A stretch of 64,000 nt of DNA from Thysanoteuthis rhombus (lineage: Eukaryota > Mollusca > Cephalopoda > Oegopsida > Thysanoteuthidae). The DNA lies in assembly GCA_963457665.1 (NCBI GenBank), contig OY735222.1, forward strand, positions 33,988,414 through 34,052,413, given 5' to 3'. Below, in pieces: positions 39,105 through 52,966 of this stretch. The position numbers and the translations under genes are program-made. Each line of letters opens with the position of its first letter. Position 1 is the first letter of the stretch. A model generated the notes under the pieces. It ran no database searches and was not told where the DNA came from. It saw only the letters and a program-made list of their open reading frames with translations.

Positions 39105-39239
39105 ATCGCATCATACATGATACAAAGGAAAAGAGGATTTTTCTCATCATTTGCAGACCTTCAAGTAGTAAGTAAGGCTTATAAGTGTAATAGTCTAAAC
39201 AAGGCCTATAAGTGTAATAGTCTTTAAACAAAGGGTTTG

Positions 39240-39570
39240 CAAGTCAGGGTGCAATTTCTGTGCGTGCGTGTGCGAGTGTTCATGTGTATGTGTGTGAGCG
39301 TGTGTGAGTGCTAATATAAGTGTGAACTGGTACACTTTCGATAGGGTGATAGTGGGCATTCATAAGTTAGGAGACATGGTCAAGGGTTTGACGACCCATA
39401 GGTCCTGTGAGTGTGATAAAAGGGTGTAGGACACTGAACACGTTCTGACAAACTGCCTACTCACTCCTAATCAAAACGACATCTACCTACTAAACATCAA
39501 TCAAATTACACTCAAATGGCTGGTTGTCTGACATGACAAACTATAGATAAATAAATATGTATACATGTAT
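39240..39570 (+). mobile_element. 3' end of a different non-LTR retrotransposon
   Basis: One + strand frame around 39360-39530 reads HKLGDMVKGLTTHRSCECDK, then DTEHVLTNCLLTPNQ and LKWLVV. This is a CxC...H...C zinc-knuckle C-terminus of the kind found in I/Jockey-like LINEs. An (ATAA)n tail follows near 39545. It is interrupted by a stop; the clade is uncertain. Confidence 0.5.
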
Positions 39571-40162
39571 ATTGGGCATACTGTTCATCCCACCTCTCTT
39601 CTAGTTTATGAACCTTTGAATGTTACAGTTCGTAACAGCAACAGCCGAAAAATGCATTTGATAACTGCAGGTGTTAAAGGTATACAAGTAAGAAAGTTAT
39701 AGAATTGTGTATCATCTATCATTAGGTTTGGATAGGTTGACTGACACGCGATTTGAATAACTGTCAGCCATCTTACAAATTAGTACTAAGACTTTAGCAG
39801 GTGTTTTAACGCAACAGGTTTTCGCCACTAATTACATAATGTTGCTATCACTGCTTCTGTTAGCTATGGTTTTATTTGATGTCGTAATGCCACTATAATG
39901 TTACAGCATATTTGCTAGACATGAATAACTGTTTTATGATGAAAGCTATAATAAAATTATCAGGTAAGTGTATCAATCTTAAGCTCCAACCGAAGACTAC
40001 GCACTATAATCATATTGTGCCCAGTAATTAGTCGTAAATAATATGAAAACCACAAAATCTAAATGAAACAAATTAAGACTTTGCAGGATTCTTGAAGATG
40101 TAATTGTCATAAATAGTTACAGAATTGTCAAAGAAAAAGGCTAATATTTATACTGTACTAAG

Positions 40163-40403
40163 CTCGAATGGCAATGGGCAGGCCATGTTTCAAGAATGAA
40201 AGACAACCGATGGACATCACAACATGGATCCCTAGAGATCACGTAAGAAACCGAGGCCGACAGAACACAAGATGGAAAGATGAACTAGACAAATTCGGGA
40301 AATACTGGCTCTGTGACGCTCATGATAGAGAATTGTGGCGAATCCTGGGGAACGTCCAACGACGGACGTTAAAAGACTGATGATGATGATGATGATGATG
40401 ATG
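40163..40403 (+). mobile_element. Short RTE-like LINE copy with (GAT)n tail
   Basis: Encodes EWQWAGHVSRMKDNRW, then RNRGRQNTRWKDELDKF and ends GGACGTTAAAAGAC(TGA)n. Only the last 215 bp plus tail are present. Confidence 0.8.
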
Positions 40404-41850
40404 TCCTGACAACGCTCTTGTTCGCCTGGAATTAACAAAATTAGAGATAATTTCGTGGTAGAGATCATAATGATGTGTGATAGTTGCAATGTTTTCATTT
40501 CATTTCATGATCTCGTATAAACAATACCAGTAAATAAAGTAAGAATGATTGATAGTGACGTTCGTAGTAATACGTGGGGAAGCTTTTTGGAGAAAAAAGG
40601 CGACAGAGCAGTTGACAAAAAAGGAAAAAAAAAAAGCTTCTTGAATCAGAAGAGAGGGGGGCATCTAATCAAATCAATTTCGGAAAATAGTCAAACGGGA
40701 AGCAAGAGGATCAGATAGGATTTATGATTTTGAAACGCTGCCTTACAGACTTGTCCGGCAACTTCAAAACTGAAGGAGGAAAGAGTCTCTGAGTGGATGA
40801 CCAGAGGCAGAATAATTCCCATTCAAAATGGACTTTTGGAAAGGAATTACAACAAATAATTAAATAATTACGGAGCGAAGATGGATTTGGTACTTTTTGG
40901 TACAGACATTTGGACGCGTGTTTTTTTGTTACCAGCCCATTTGGCAACGGTCGTTTTGCACAATGAAAAAAATCTTCCATTGTTGAAACGCAACATCTAT
41001 CAAAAGATAATTCCCTAGAGAATTAGGGTCAGTTTAATTTTCATCTTATGGTAATGAAAACATGAACCAAATGGGTAAATTGAAAATCACAGATTGAAGT
41101 ATGTATAGTATGGGTATATGTATATTTCCTTATCATCTTTTTAGCTTTTGCTTTTACTTTGTTAAATCACATGGTAGACCTTTTGTATGTAAAAGAAATA
41201 TATTCATTCTAATAATTTTTCCAAAGATTCATTAAATTTCTCATAGTTACCAAATGATCTAAGTAAAACAACATTCCATCTTTAAGTGTTGAACAAATTA
41301 ATTTTTTTTTCCAATAAAGTTGCATTACAGTTTTGGAACTTTTTTTAAAGTTCTACCTTTGATAATGAATCAATCAACATTTTTTACTGAGGCCCAAAAG
41401 TTTGACACAAAAAGTCTGGTACCTAATCAAATGACACCCAGACGCCTGTCCTAAAGCGGGTGTTTCCACCAAAGAGGGATTGGATTGGAGATTTTGACTG
41501 AAAGGCGTAGAAAGTATTTTTTTTTCTTGGTTAGAAATTTGCGTTTTTTTTTTCCAGACGAATCTACCATGGAGACTCATTAATGCAGCAGTGACATTTC
41601 TAGGACTTCAGACATCAAATCAAACAGTGCAATCTCATCCAGCTTTCCATGCAGCACGAAACATTTTGCATAGCTATAAGAAAAACTGGCAATGCTTGTT
41701 ATTTTCCCATCCGAATCAAATTCTAATTTTCAAACTACGTAAATGAGATGCTTATGGTAAGTACAATTATATAAATTAGAAGGCTTCATGGCTTAACACA
41801 CTTAATATGTAGAACAAATTAAATTTATGTAATTTCAGTCAATCATTTCC
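40404..41850. other. No gene recognised
   Basis: Intergenic AT-rich sequence; short frames (for example 40711-40980 minus) have no recognisable domain or splice context. Confidence 0.35.
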
Positions 41851-41879
41851 AAATATCTGACGATGCAATTTATTATGAT

Positions 41880-42010
41880 ACAATTCTGTTGTTTGGGTCA
41901 TCGGTTGTTTACATGTAACGGTTTCGGGAATTTAAAAACAAAACAGTTAAATCAACATTGCTCCCCAATTATGTTGATCAAACACCACCTTCTGAGCAAT
42001 GAATTTGATA
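41880..42010 (+). repeat. Dispersed repeat copy shared with 61298-61430
   Basis: TTGTTTGGGTCATCGGTTG, then AAAACAGTTAAATCAACAT and TCCCCAATTATGTTGATCAAACACC align with the 61.3 kb segment at about 70%. Confidence 0.45.
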
Positions 42011-42024
42011 GTTATGTATTTATT

Positions 42025-42159
42025 ACTTACATATATCAGATAATACATACCAATGTATTCTTCGCTTATTGTAAAAGAATGCATTTATCGCTTCATGCAC
42101 ATCAATGTATTTATAGTTTTCTGCATAACAATATATTTATTGCTTATTGCATACAAATG
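42025..42159. repeat. About 33-bp tandem repeat, 4 diverged units
   Basis: AATGTATTTATCGCTTATTG CATAC-like units; one more lies at 43374-43402, beyond the LINE inserted between them. Confidence 0.55.
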
Positions 42160-42192
<33 letters not shown>

Positions 42193-43363
42193 GTATTTTA
42201 ACGTCCGTCGTTGGACATAGACTTTCCCCAGGATTCGCCACACTTCTCTATCATGAGCGTTGCGGAGCCAGTACTTCCTAAACTTGTCTAGCTCGTCTCG
42301 CCATCAAATATTCTGCCGGCTTTGGTTGCGCATGTGATCTTGGGGGATCTATGTCATGAGTCGCGATGTCCATCGGTTGTCTACCATTCTTGCAATATGG
42401 CCAGCCCACTGCCATTTGAGCTTTTTAATGGATTCCATAATGTCTCTGACTCTTGTCTTTTCCCAGATGTACTATGCTGTCTTGGGTTCATTCCATATGA
42501 TGCCTAGCATAATTTTTTCATGTGCACGTTGCATGGTTCTCAATTTGCGGATCTGTCTTTTGGTTAGGTTCCATGTTTCAGTTCCATAAGTGACTATTGG
42601 GAGGATGCATTGGTTATACACCCTACTTTTTAGGATTGATGGGATCTTCTTATTTTTGAAGGTTGAGCTTGCTCTGCCAAAGACTTGCCATTCTAGTGTG
42701 ATTCTTCGCTTGATTTCTTGCTCTTTTGAGAGTCTCATGGAGATTCGTTGTCCTAGGTAGATGTAATGATCTACTTTCTCCAGTTCTGTGTCTTCGATTT
42801 TGACCTCAGTGTTTTTATCTTCGAAGTGGTTGTTGCTCATGATCTTCGTCTTGCTGAAGTTCATGTGTATACTGACTTTTTGCTCTCTTCATTTATTTAT
42901 CTATCATTAGTTGGAGGTCGTGCAGGTTCTCTGCAAAAAGATCAATGTCGTCTGCAAATCTGAGGTTGCTCAGATACTCGCCGTCTATTCTAATCCCTTT
43001 ACTTTCCCAGTCTAGTCTTCTGAAGATCATCTCTAGGCAGGCTGTGAAGCGTTTGGGTGAGCTGGTATTACCTTATCTTACTCTTTTCTGGAGCTGCTAT
43101 GATTGTATATATGTTTCAGCACTTCGACATATACTGGATCTACACCTTATTGAGTGATGGCCTCCATGACCTTCGGGATTTCTACTGAGTCGAACGCCCT
43201 TTTGAAGTCGATAGATGCTATGGCGAGTGGTAGTTTATATTCTGCTGCCTTTTTTTTCAGTTGATTCATCGAATGCAGGTGGTCCATGGTTGAGTAGCTT
43301 CTCCAAAAGCCAGCTTTCTCTCGTGGTTGGTTTTCATCAAGTGTTTTTGTGATTCGGTTGTTG
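42160..43363 (-). mobile_element. RTE-like LINE, longest copy, RT fragment through (GAT)n tail
   Basis: On the minus strand it begins in the RT palm/finger region (REKAGFWRSYSTMDHLHSMN, then ASIDFKRAFDSVE), passes through KVDHYIYLGQRISMRLSKEQ and YNQCILPIVTYGTETWN, and ends in the terminal CCAACGACGGACGTTAAAA plus (GAT)n. Several frameshifts break the frame. Flanks ATTGCATACAAATG (42146-42159) and ATTGCATACTAATG (43364-43377) look like a 14-bp target duplication with one mismatch, though both fall in a tandem repeat. Confidence 0.85.
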
Positions 43364-43403
43364 ATTGCATACTAATGTATTTATCGCTTATTGCATACCA
43401 ATA

Positions 43404-43862
43404 GGATGGCAAGCCTTTGGTAGAGCGAGCTCAATCTTCAAAAACAAGAAATCCCATCTGTCATAAAAAGAAGAATATGCAACTAACGTATCCTCCTGAT
43501 AGTCACTTATGAAGCTGAAATATGCAACCTCAGCATGAGACAGACCTGCAAACTGAGAAGCATGCAACTTACACCAAAAAGAATCATGCTCAACCGTCCG
43601 AGACATTATGGAATCTACAATCAAACTTAAACGGCAACAATCTGGTCATGTTGTAAGACTGGCAGACAACAGATGGACATCAAGACTCACAACATGGATC
43701 CCAAGAGATCACATGCAAAACCGAGAGAATACAAGAGGGAGAGACAAACTAGACAAATTCAGAAAATACTGGCTCCACAACGTCCACGATATAGAAGTGT
43801 GGCGAGTCTTGAGGAAGGTCTATGTCCAACGAAGGATGATAAAATACTGATGATCATGATGA
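43404..43862 (+). mobile_element. RTE-like LINE, head-to-head with the preceding copy
   Basis: Starts GGATGGCAAGCCTTTGGTAG and ends CCAACGAAGGATGATAAAAT with a degenerate GATGATCATGATGA tail. More diverged than its neighbour, so older. Encodes KRQQSGHVVRLADNRW and RDKLDKFRKYWL. Confidence 0.78.
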
Positions 43863-44539
43863 CTAAGGTTCTGATTGAATCTTTTGGCAATCACTTCAAC
43901 TTTTCATGTGGCCAATTTCCGTCAAATTGTGAATAGTTTCATGAAATACATTTATTCTTGAAAGGATATTGATCTCAGGTACGAATCCAGGAGGTGGGGC
44001 AAGTGGTCCTGATACCCCTCTTCTCGAACTAAGAACAATCATTTTTCTTTAGTTGAAGAAATTCTATAAATGAAAAAATGTAAATTAATCTTAAAAACAA
44101 TAAAATGATAATGTTTTTAATCAGTATCAAGAAAGATATCGTCTGTCTTATTCGCTATAAGTTATTTCCTAACTTTACTCTTTTGTCAATTCGAGTGGTA
44201 AAACGCCACGTCAAATATGAATTAAAAGTACCGTATACTATATCACTTCCATGTTGGGAATCTGTCAGAGTATTTTTTTTTACATTTGGACCCCTCTGTT
44301 CATATTCATGGACCTGTCCCTCGATATGTATGTATTCTCGCGGTTTGATTCCATTGGCAATACTTGATGGTCAAAAATAAGTATTGAGGTCAAAGCATGC
44401 GTTAAATTTCCTGTCATTTACATTTTATGGAATTACTTCATATATTATTCAAACAACAATTCATCAAAAAGAAACATTATTTAGTTTCCGATCTTTTGTG
44501 TTAAATGACTCGAGATCTCTAAATGCTGCTTTTACGAAT

Positions 44540-45555
44540 CATTCATCATCATCAACATCATCAGTCTGTTAGCGTCCGTCGTGGACATAGACTTTCCCCA
44601 AGATTCACCAGACCCCTTTATCATGGGCATCGCAGAGCCAATACTTCCTGAATTTATTTAGCTTATAACACTATCTTACTTTCTGTCAACTCACCTGATC
44701 TTTGGGGATCCACATTATGAGACGTCATGTCCAGCAGTTTGTCTGACATTCTTGCAACATGTCTAGCCCATTGCAATTCAAGTTTTCTGTCAGTTTCTCT
44801 GGTGTCTCGGACCCCTGTCCTTTCTCTGATGTACTGTGTTGTCTTATGATTTCTCTATGTGATCTTCTCATGTGCACGTTGCATGGTTCTTAATTTGAGG
44901 GTAAATCTTTTGGTTATGTTCCATGTTTCAGCTCCATAAGTGATTATCGGGAGGATGCTTTGGTCGTCTATCCCTCTTTTTAGGATTAATGGGATTTTTT
45001 GTTTTTGAAGGTTGAGCTTGCTCTACCGAGACTTGCCAACCTTGCGTGATTCATCGCTTTATTTCTTCTTCTTTTGATGACTTCATGGAGACTCGTAGTC
45101 CCTAGGTAGATGTGGTGGTCTACTTTCTCCAGCTCTGCATTTTCGATTTTGATCGTTATGTCTTTATCCCTAACATGTTTGCTGTACATGACATTTGCTT
45201 TGCTGAAGATCATGCGGAGGACAACTTTCTTGCTTGCTTGATCTAACATTATTCGGATATCATCAGGGTTCTCAGCAAAGAGGACTGTGTTGTTAGCTAA
45301 TCTGAGGTTACTTACTCCGTCAATCCTGAATCCTTTGTGTTCCTATTCTAAGTTTCGGGAGATCATCCCGAGGCAGATCGTGTAGAGTTTGGGCGAGCTG
45401 ATGTCACCTTGTGTCACTCCTTTTTCTAGTTGAAAGGACTCAGAGTCCCTTATGTAGCCTGATGGAGGACCTGCTGTGTCAGTAGATACGTCGCAGTAAT
45501 CTGACATATAAGGGGTCCACACCTTTTTGTATTATTGTGTCAATGACTTTAAGAT
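44540..45555 (-). mobile_element. RTE-like LINE, about 1 kb, degraded
   Basis: (CAT)n-type start, then the complement of the family 3' terminus; contains ELEKVDHHIYLGTTSLHEVI and FAENPDDIRIMLDQ on the minus strand. RT motif region is included (GVTQGDISSPKLY). Broken in several places. Confidence 0.8.
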
Positions 45556-45559
45556 CGGT

Positions 45560-46900
45560 ATTCGATTAAAAATGTTACATTTAATTCACTGGACAAACAT
45601 TTCTCAATGATGTTTCATTCTTTTTATTTCATTCCCTGCCATTGTGGAAGTTATGAAAATACTAAGTTGCAAAACAGGAAATCGTTAAGATAGTTAATGA
45701 TGAATGATGATGAATGATGATCAAATTGTTGTCGAAAACGATGCATATAATAAAACTAATGCAATATTAAATCATTGCAACAATAGTTGATTAATATTTT
45801 AAGACTTGAAAATCAGAATGCTTGTCTAAGGAATAAACTGTCAAAAGTTTACAAATCTTTATAATCAAGAAAATACGAAAACAGTAGAATTTAACTCGAC
45901 TATACAACAAACATTCTCGTTTTTCATCCATTTATTATTCAGAAGTATTTGCGGGGTGTTTCTGTAAGCGATCTTGACTCACCCGGTCACAAAACAATTT
46001 TACATGATATACATGCTCATATGCTTACGTGTCCATGTCAGTATAATTATATAAATAACCCTGAAATATATATATTAAAGTTTCCACCTGTAGATTTTGA
46101 CAAGAAAATAACAGAATATATTTTATTCACCTTTAATTTAAGTCAAATCATTTTGTATCATACACAAGCGTATATTACATTTGTCTGAGAGTTTTTCTCT
46201 TACTCAGATTATGGCTTCGGTTAAAATAACTTATTTTATATTTTTTCGTCTCCTTTCAGCAGGAGTTAAAATCGAATCAAAATACTTTCTGTTCTTGTAA
46301 ATCTTGCATCGTTATATAACCTGCAGTCGCAAAGGCTCGATAAAACTTCTCATGTTTTCATGAAATTGCTAATTCTACCCCCAGCAAATACGATTTCTTG
46401 ATACTGTTTGATGGAATCGTACCCGGAGTAATCCAAATGAAATAAGGCCTCAAATCTATGCACCACGTTTGGTATGAAAATCAAATTAAGATAAACAATT
46501 ATATAAGATGGTTTCTTTATATAGGGGGGACCAAGGCTAGTAGGTAATTTTCCACGTGGAGGGCTGTAACTTCCTGTGAAATTATTTCATTAAAACACAA
46601 ATATAAACAGAAGTGACAATGGAAAAGAAAAGTCCAGCGGGAATAGTTGGTACAATCCGATTGGGTAAGTTAGTCCCCTTGCTAGTATGTAACTAGTATG
46701 TACAGGTGTGGTTAATATATTGTTGTAATAGAGAGGTATAAAAATCTAAACCAGACAGCAAAACTGTGAAGATAAGTATGTAGCACTATTCAAGAAAATT
46801 TCAAGGTCACGGTTCTATTACTTTGAGTTGTGAAATGAAACCCTCATGAAGGTATATACATATGAATACGGCTTTTGGTATGACTAAAGTCTTGCCACAT
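45560..46900. other. No gene supported
   Basis: AT-rich sequence. A small + strand ATG at 46619 opens MEKKSPAGIVGTIRL into a strong GTAAGT-type donor (46665), but no convincing second exon was found. Confidence 0.25.
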
Positions 46901-46937
46901 ATACTTTAGGAAAGCTGATGGAATTCTTTTTCTATCG

Positions 46938-46939
<2 letters not shown>

Positions 46940-47034
<95 letters not shown>
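46940..47034. repeat. Compound (CA)n(TA)n microsatellite
   Basis: (CA)n at 46940-46990 passes into (TA)n at 46990-47034. Confidence 0.95.
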
Positions 47035-47035
<1 letters not shown>

Positions 47036-47039
47036 TTCC

Positions 47040-50000
47040 ATCAAGAATTAATCCAACAAATTGAAGAAATAGCAGTGTGTAGGTGAAATTCTCCTGAAAA
47101 ATGATACATATCTAGCTTCATGTTTTTTTGATTTAACTTTCCATGCCCCCACGGATTTAATTGTTGGAATTAAAAATTACTTTATGGTAAAAAAAATGAA
47201 AACCTTGGGAACTTTCTTCGGGACATCTTTTTTTCTAAGAGAGGACATGTTATATATGAATATTTTGGTACCCTATTTATAGACTACTGACGATGCAATT
47301 ATCAAGGGAGGTAATTGATAGAAACTCATGAATTATCTATAATCTTCATCAGAAAATATTTTTATTAGATTTATCGAGTACCACAGATCGAAACAAGTTC
47401 AAACTCGATACTGTAATGCCTTGTGTACTGACTAATATACCTGGCGAACGTCAACTTTGTACAATGACTAGCTGTTGCGTAATTGCGGTGCATTAGATGT
47501 CCTGAGAACCGCTGATTCAAACAACTCCAAAGTGTGTGCGTGTGTGTTTTTATAAAAAAATCAAGATCTTCACTGATCCAACAAAACTTGAGAGACAGAT
47601 TTGTATGATAAAGGTCAGAAATGGACAAGATTCGTTGGGCACTATATTTCTTTATTTTGAAGAACTGTGTTTAGTCTATAGGAAATAGAATTAGTTTAGG
47701 TTGATAAGGAAGTTCTCAAACATTAGAGAAAGTTTCGAAAGTTGTAGGTTTAGAGTGTCTGCTGCATGTGCGGTAGCTTCTATCATCTCTTTAGATTTAA
47801 TATCTGCTTCTCAATATTTTCTTGTGTCAGTATTGTTCTTTGGACAAAATGGTACATTTCCTTTGTTCTAATAGTTATATCACCAGTGTTATCAACTCAA
47901 ATTTGTTTTTTCCTGCTAAAACTGCTTTGAAATTGGCTGGATATGTCCCATTCTCGGCTAACTTAAACAGCTATGTACGTTTCATAATCAGAGTCCAACT
48001 CAAAGAATTCATTAAAATCATACATTTACCTAAATCAAACTTAAGAGATTTTTAATGGATTTGTAAAAGAAGATTGTCCCTAACACCAAGAAAAAGTTTC
48101 AGTTAAAAGTCGGTTTATCAATCGCATGTAAAAGATCATAAAAATTATAAGAAAATACTTTTTCATTGACTGGCCGTCAAAATGGCTAAAATAGTTAAAC
48201 TTAAACCCCATTTACAGCTAACTGTATGGCTAAAAATATATGTTTGTTTCGAGTTAACCATGAAATAGAATTAAATCAGCAAATCATTTTCTTAATGGCC
48301 AGACTTTCGGCTATGGGCTATCACATATTTTTATCGGCTAAATAGGGAGAAATGAGATCGAACTAAAGCATTTCTGGTGCGAATTTCAGGCTTCTTTTCC
48401 CTCGGATGGCTTTAGAATATCAATTGTTTTGTTTATTTTTAAATCATAAAATATACAAATACAGAAAATCATTGCTCACTTATAGATACTAAAATTACCC
48501 TTGCCTCAATAGCTTCATAGCTTATCTCAGACCCAAATTGAATAAGTCTTTAATTGCATCTAATTCATAATATAATATTCAGATTTATAGTTATAAACAT
48601 CCTTAGGAATGTACACGGAACTTCTGGAAAATACCGAACTTCTTGTCAAAAAAAAAAAAAATATTTGGAATGTTAGAAATATTTTTTTGTGCGTGTTTTT
48701 GTCTTTTTTTTTTGCTGGAAAGGAAAGAGAGAGAAAAATTGTCAACCTCCTTCCCGATTTTCATGAATTACAACGTTGACTGTGACTGTTCGGAAGTCAA
48801 TGTTTGTCTTTCATCAGCAAAACAAACAATCAGGCGCTATATTGATAACTAATCTAACTTTTTTAACGAAATCTTCAGTTCAAGAATTGACTAGAAAGAA
48901 AGTATCCCCCCCAAAGATCAAATCATCAAATCATTAAAAATGTTCAGCTTCATCATTATTCAAACTGTTGAATAAAACCTCTACTTTCCGAGTAAAAACA
49001 ACAACGGACACTTTTTTCTCAACAGTTGGGGTAATAATCTTAGCATGAGGTCAGCGCAACAAGTATTTCTATTGATGGTAGAATAGAAGCATTCCCCGCT
49101 CTCGGGAACAGGCAAGACCCTGCAAAGTTGACCATATCACGAAATTTCGTATCTCAAAACCCTAATAAACTGTAACGGCCCCCAAAAGCACTTTCATAAA
49201 TGAACATACTCTATTATGAGCGTATACAATTCAGGATACTAAATAAATGATATGCAGGAAGTCACCGGGTTACGTTTGGAAGCCAAGGTTACAGAAATCA
49301 ATTCTTCAAATAGACTGCCATGAGGCAGGGTTGCTAAATTGGCCATTTTCAGCTACATCCGGCAGATTTTTTCTAATTTAGCCGATTCAAAAATTTACAA
49401 TAGCCGATTAAATTCAAGTCTGATAAGAGTAAAAGTTCAATTTTTGTAAATTATTTGTTCTTGGGTTATTTTATTGATGAATGGGCCTTAAATGAGTATT
49501 TATACGAATATGCCATTTTAGCTATAAACTTAGCTAGAAATTATAATATTTAGTCTTTTTCGCAGTTTTAAGGATAGTTTTAGCAATAAATAACAACTAC
49601 TTGGCAACAATCAAAGCCTGTTCGTTAACTCTGTGTTGTATGAGTTATTTATGTGTTTTGATTATTTGGGAATTTGCCTCATTCATCGCTCACAATAGTG
49701 TTTTCCTTTAAAAAATGATCAGATTTTTGTGTACGTTCGTATATCCAATTTCTTTACCTTTTCTTGATAGATATACTTACTTTGTTGCCTGCACTTATTT
49801 CTCCTTCCTTCTTCCATTCCCTTTTCGAACTAATTTTATATTCTTCCCACCTCCGTACATCCCTTATGCTTGTTTTCGTTTCTTCCCTTCTTCTTTCCGT
49901 TCTTCTTTTCCATAATTTATATCCCCTTTCTCTCCCATCTAGCTCCCGTATGAAAAAAAACAGACCCAAGATAGAGACGATGGATAGAAAATTGTGCCAA

Positions 50001-50150
50001 CCACGCATAATCATGTCTTTGTAGAAGGAGATGGGAAGGCCTTTAAGAAGTGGACTTAAAATGACTGATAATATAGATATATATATATATATAGGCTTTG
50101 TAGTTTTTGCAGGAAAGAGGCAAGAATAAAGAAACAGTTTATAAATATTT
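47040..50150. other. No gene supported
   Basis: AT-rich intergenic sequence. Part (about 47095-47150) matches a dispersed repeat at 8.1 kb. GAGAACCGCTG at about 47505 resembles a hAT terminal motif but has no partner. Segments around 48170-48350 and 49330-49410 share GGCTAAA/TAGCCGA words and may be remnants of one repeat. Confidence 0.3.
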
Positions 50151-50159
50151 CTTAAAGGA

Positions 50160-51055
50160 TGGGCTATGTGAGTTTGAACTTAGACGTCAATTCTTGGTCA
50201 TCCCTAGCCAATTTTTAGAGTTGTGAAGGATGCTGAAATTTAGACAAAGGTCATAAGCAATATGGAGTTGACCTCTGTGGTCATTTGAGGTCATCAAAGT
50301 TTATTTCTGGTCATCTATAGGCAATTTTCAGAGTTTTGGGCCACAAATTTGCTCCAAATATGCTGAAATCTAGTATATGGGTCTATGTGACGTTGCCTTC
50401 TGTGATTATGAAGGTTACAAGAGGTAATTTCAGATAAAAGTTTTCCATAATTCGTTTCACAGTTTAGTACCTATGAAACTGTCATTGAGCATAGAGGTGA
50501 AAAAATTCCCACGGCAGAGTTCATATGTAATGCAGATTTGATCACAGAGGTCCCTCGAAGTTGCTAGTGGTCATTTCCAGCCATTTTTTTGTTCTTGGCC
50601 ACAATTTTGCACTAAACATGCAGAAATTGAGCATACCAATGGTAGCAAGTTTGAATTTTGGGGTCATTCAAAGCCAACAAAAGTCAGTTCTAGTAATTTT
50701 CATTCAACTTTCCATGCGTTTGGCAATAATTTCGTACCTATGTAACTGTAATTTGGCTTAGGGGTAAATTTCTTCTTGGTGATGGTTCAAAGCAATTAAT
50801 TTGAGGTCACTTGGGATCATTTTCTGTCAATTCTAGCCACTATTTTGCACCCATGAAACTCAATTTTAGCGTAGTTGTAAATTCTTTTGTAGCCAAAGTA
50901 TTTAGAACTTTAGTTTGTCAAAGATCATCATATATAATAAGTCTTTGGTCACAATATTGCACCTAACGTGCTGAGATTTTGTAAAGTGGTACATATTTGC
51001 ACAAGTTATGGGCAATGTGAGGTCAGTAGTAGTCACTTGGAAATTGTAACATGGC
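50160..51055. repeat. Diverged tandem repeat, about 145-bp unit, about 6 copies
   Basis: Boxes GGCCACAATTTTGCACTAAA, CATGCTGAAAT and GAGGTCATT recur near 50340, 50475, 50597, 50735, 50840 and 50950. Neighbouring units alternate in wording, suggesting a dimer. Confidence 0.6.
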
Positions 51056-51399
51056 ACATTGACAATGTCACATGATCGCTTACCTTCACCTGACTTCTCT
51101 ATACTTTTCTCATGTTGTTCTAGGGTTGAATACCACATCAACTTTTTCGTACTGGTACCCAATGGGAGAAAGACCTAGATAGTGTATCCAGAAGCTCTGT
51201 CAAACTAAACATTGACACGATTTGATCTGACTTTTGAGCGCCGAATATTTCTCCCATTACAGCTACGTTTTCATAGGTACATGGTGTAAATCATCGTTTT
51301 TTCATTGCTGTGTAAGAACATATTTTTACTACTCGGTTGTATTTTAATTTATCACCCAAGGCAACACCAGGTATCCATGATCATACATATATAATATAA

Positions 51400-52935
51400 G
51401 CTAACGAATTGATTTGACAAAGAACACAGAACTGCACTTTCCAAAACAACGAAAGAAAGTTTCATCAAGACCCGAACAGAGAAAGAAGAGAGAACATACA
51501 GCTAAATGCTATAGAGGTAAAGAATCTCTTGAACGATATATGGGGATAACCAAAAAGATACCACGAAGACCTAAGATGACTAGATAATATCTAAAGACAT
51601 AAATGAGGGGAACAAATTGTATTGAATAAAACCACATTGAAGAAACACCTTCAAAAAATAGCCAACTGGAATGCATCCAAGAATGTTAGTTTAAGGAATT
51701 TACCGCATTACACGACAGGCTCATACACCAACTCCAAATTTGCCTAGATGAAGACTGGATGACCAAAGGTCATTCTGACCCTTATCCAAAATGACTCTAT
51801 GAAATGGAACTAGGCAAGCAATAATAGACCAACCACGTGACTACCACTAATGTGACTGACGAATAGCAGAGAGAATATATTTTCGATGGAAAGAAAAGGA
51901 CTATTACAAGAAAAACAGAAATGATGTAGGAAAAGAATCAAAGGGGTGAATGGCTTGCGCTACATTGACCAGATGACCCAAAAAGAAGTACGAAAAACGA
52001 GAAAAAATATTGCATTAGGTTGGATCAACTATAAAAAAAGCATACATGATTCCACATTGTTAAATTCTCGAATATTACAGAAACAAGATCAGCGAACCAA
52101 TTTCAGATTTCACTGAAAAGTAGATTTGACAGCAATCGGAGAAAACTTAGCAGGGGTAAGTATAAAAAAAAAGAAATATTTCAGGGGAACTCTCTGTCTT
52201 TACTACTATTTGTCCTCACCATGCTATCACGAGACAGAATCTTGAAAAGCAGCAAAGGATACCAATCCTCCAAACCAGACAACCACCTGAAATACATGGA
52301 CGACAAAATGATGCGCAAAGAACAGCTTGAAATGTCAAAGAATACAGCAATCATATTGGGATGAAGTTTGGGATAGAAAAATGCGTACAAATTGTAAGAC
52401 TCACAGTGGGAAAAGGAATCGAATTACCGGACAGCTGACATACTAGAGCTCAAAGCTTAACAGCAGAAAACTAACAAAAGGAAAGGACACATGGGCAGTA
52501 TAGGTAGTAAGCTACATGGATCCATTGCTTATGTGAACTATTCAATGGATCAGAGAACAAGAAAGCTTATGACGATGCACAAGGATCTACACTCCAGAGA
52601 TGACACAGATTCACACAGTATGCGATGGGGTAAGAGGGTAGCAGAGGGCATTTGTCTAAAGGGCAAAGATAGAATTAGAAAAGTATGTGCAAACAAGTAG
52701 ATAAAAAAAAAACGCCCAAAGCAGTGCAACAAAAAAATAGAAGAGTAGTAAACGAGGAAGTTTCAAGATCGACGACAAGGAAATAAAAATAGGAAATAGA
52801 AAGAAGGAGCACGGGAAATTCCAAAGATAGAAACGGAACATCGCAAAGATTATGGACATGACAACGCAAAGCAAACCTGAAAAGAGAAATGGAGCCGCCA
52901 GGAGTATTAAGTGAAGATCAACAAACAATAACGAC

Positions 52936-52966
<31 letters not shown>

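Noticed and set aside
46619-46664. First coding exon (MEKKSPAGIVGTIRL followed by GTAAGT)
   Set aside because: Good donor and start, but the only plausible acceptor (about 47828) gives a stop after a dozen codons; no protein can be supported.
47495-47520. hAT transposon end (GAGAACCGCTG)
   Set aside because: Matches a short terminal motif only; no opposite end or 8-bp target duplication was seen.
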